A DNA stretch of 64,000 bases from an uncultured Saprospiraceae bacterium (GTDB lineage: Bacteria; Bacteroidota; Bacteroidia; Chitinophagales; Saprospiraceae), in the NCBI GenBank assembly GCA_937961455.1, contig CALGNN010000085.1:1-64000 (forward strand), read 5' to 3'. The notes under the pieces were generated by a model. It made no database searches and was not told the origin of the DNA. It worked only from the letters and a program-made list of their open reading frames with translations. The stretch's first letter is position 1. Every line of letters starts with the position of its first letter. The position numbers and the translations under genes were made by a program. Below, piece after piece: positions 63,530 to 64,000 of this stretch.

Positions 63530-64000
63530 ATGAGTACACAGTTACATTTTTCTAATTATTTGAAATATTTTATTTCATGTCTATTGATCATTGGAATTAC
63601 TTCTAATGGTCTTTCGCAATGTCCGGATATTGAAATTATTGACTTACGTGGTACACCAGGGTATGCTCAGTTAGATAATTTGACGGCATGTGGAGAGGCA
63701 GACACCTTATCACTAATTATTTATACAGGAGATCCTGGCCAGGTGAAAGGTTTTGAATTGGAATTAAGTTTACCTGATGGCATTGAATATGCAGGATGGG
63801 AGTTTACTACCTTTTCTGGGTCTTCCATTTCAAATTCAGATCCAAGTGAGACTTGCCCCGAATTTTTGGTGGATGGATTTGACGGTGATAGTCTGATCGT
63901 TGCCAATATTGGTTTACGAACAGATTGTAATGTCAGTAAAGATGAACCATTGTTTATTCATTTTGAATATGATCTCATCTACATTGATACACTCAATCAA
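63530..64000 (+). CDS. large secreted protein, N-terminal part only
   Basis: Opens with ATG at 63530 and is open to the window edge (157 codons). Signal peptide (about 1-35, YFISCLLIIGITSNGLS) then a beta-rich domain, CPDIEIIDLRGTPGY, VKGFELELSLPDGIEYAGWEF, with several Cys, like the N-terminal repeats of surface proteins. Likely a T9SS-exported or gliding-associated adhesin, but the diagnostic C-terminus is outside the window. Confidence 0.6.
   Translation, partial: MSTQLHFSNYLKYFISCLLIIGITSNGLSQCPDIEIIDLRGTPGYAQLDNLTACGEADTLSLIIYTGDPGQVKGFELELSLPDGIEYAGWEFTTFSGSSISNSDPSETCPEFLVDGFDGDSLIVANIGLRTDCNVSKDEPLFIHFEYDLIYIDTLNQ

Noticed and set aside
1-64000. CRISPR arrays, tRNA/rRNA genes or insertion sequences
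   Set aside because: Scanning both strands by eye gave no regularly spaced repeats, cloverleaf-like folds or transposase; very short RNAs cannot be excluded.

Overview
This window is chromosomal DNA from an AT-rich, Gram-negative member of the Bacteroidota. The evidence is the type A C-terminal sorting domains of the type IX secretion system (T9SS), TonB receptors with carboxypeptidase-regulatory-like N-termini, the conserved DUF4270/DUF4290/DUF6427 families, a complete Bat (aerotolerance) operon, an SdhCAB complex with a single cytochrome b558-type membrane subunit, and promoter-like TAnnTTTG boxes. A Saprospiria-like or Chitinophagia-like lineage is plausible but is inference. I saw no tRNA, rRNA, CRISPR array, insertion sequence or prophage.

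Layout. 1-1774: start of a phenylacetyl-CoA epoxidase operon (paaE, then paaA running off the edge) under a promoter overlain by two identical-arm palindromes 21 bp apart. 1800-7530: a giant CotH/lamin-tail T9SS protein, a TetR regulator and a TPR lipoprotein. 7699-11617: DUF2853, a low-molecular-weight phosphatase/ArsC-like protein and a DsbD with a duplicated N-terminal domain. 11820-13919: DUF6427 membrane protein and a polyprenyl diphosphate synthase. 13938-20073: envelope-precursor operon (GT5-like protein, DUF4270 lipoprotein, GlmS, DUF4290, MurA with Asp in place of the active-site Cys). 20254-27369: RNase R operon with three multi-pass membrane proteins and a small unknown protein. 27515-30993: sdhCAB. 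31012-38990: DinB, a secreted unknown, an S74-chaperone protein, a DUF937/OmpA-like protein, AsnS and an acidic LamG/OmpA protein. 38987-47367: eight-gene Bat operon (moxR, DUF58, DUF4381-like/RDD fusion, batA, batB, batC, a mini-BatD, batD) with junctions of at most a few bases, apart from 31 bp after batC. 47457-52018: a secreted unknown, two small envelope proteins, lptB, an Ig-like lipoprotein and xerD. 52210-62212: a T9SS beta-helix protein and TonB receptor pair separated by a strong terminator, a double retropepsin, an FMN-dependent glutamate-synthase-like enzyme and a second OMP-barrel receptor. 62290-64000: a methyltransferase and the start of a large secreted protein.

How it fits together. 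Most of the window serves the cell envelope: wall and lipopolysaccharide precursors (GlmS, MurA, LptB), periplasmic redox (DsbD), outer-membrane import (two TonB-type receptors), T9SS surface proteins, and the Bat stress/envelope complex. Core metabolism is represented by sdhCAB, polyprenyl (quinone side-chain) synthesis, RNase R and AsnS. The least conventional parts are the Bat operon (RDD fusion plus mini-BatD plus Gln-rich BatC), the DsbD double sensor domain, the DUF937-repeat-OmpA protein, the two-lobed retropepsin and the twin-palindrome paa promoter. I found nothing that is convincingly a wholly new multi-gene system; the modified Bat operon is the strongest candidate for undescribed biology.
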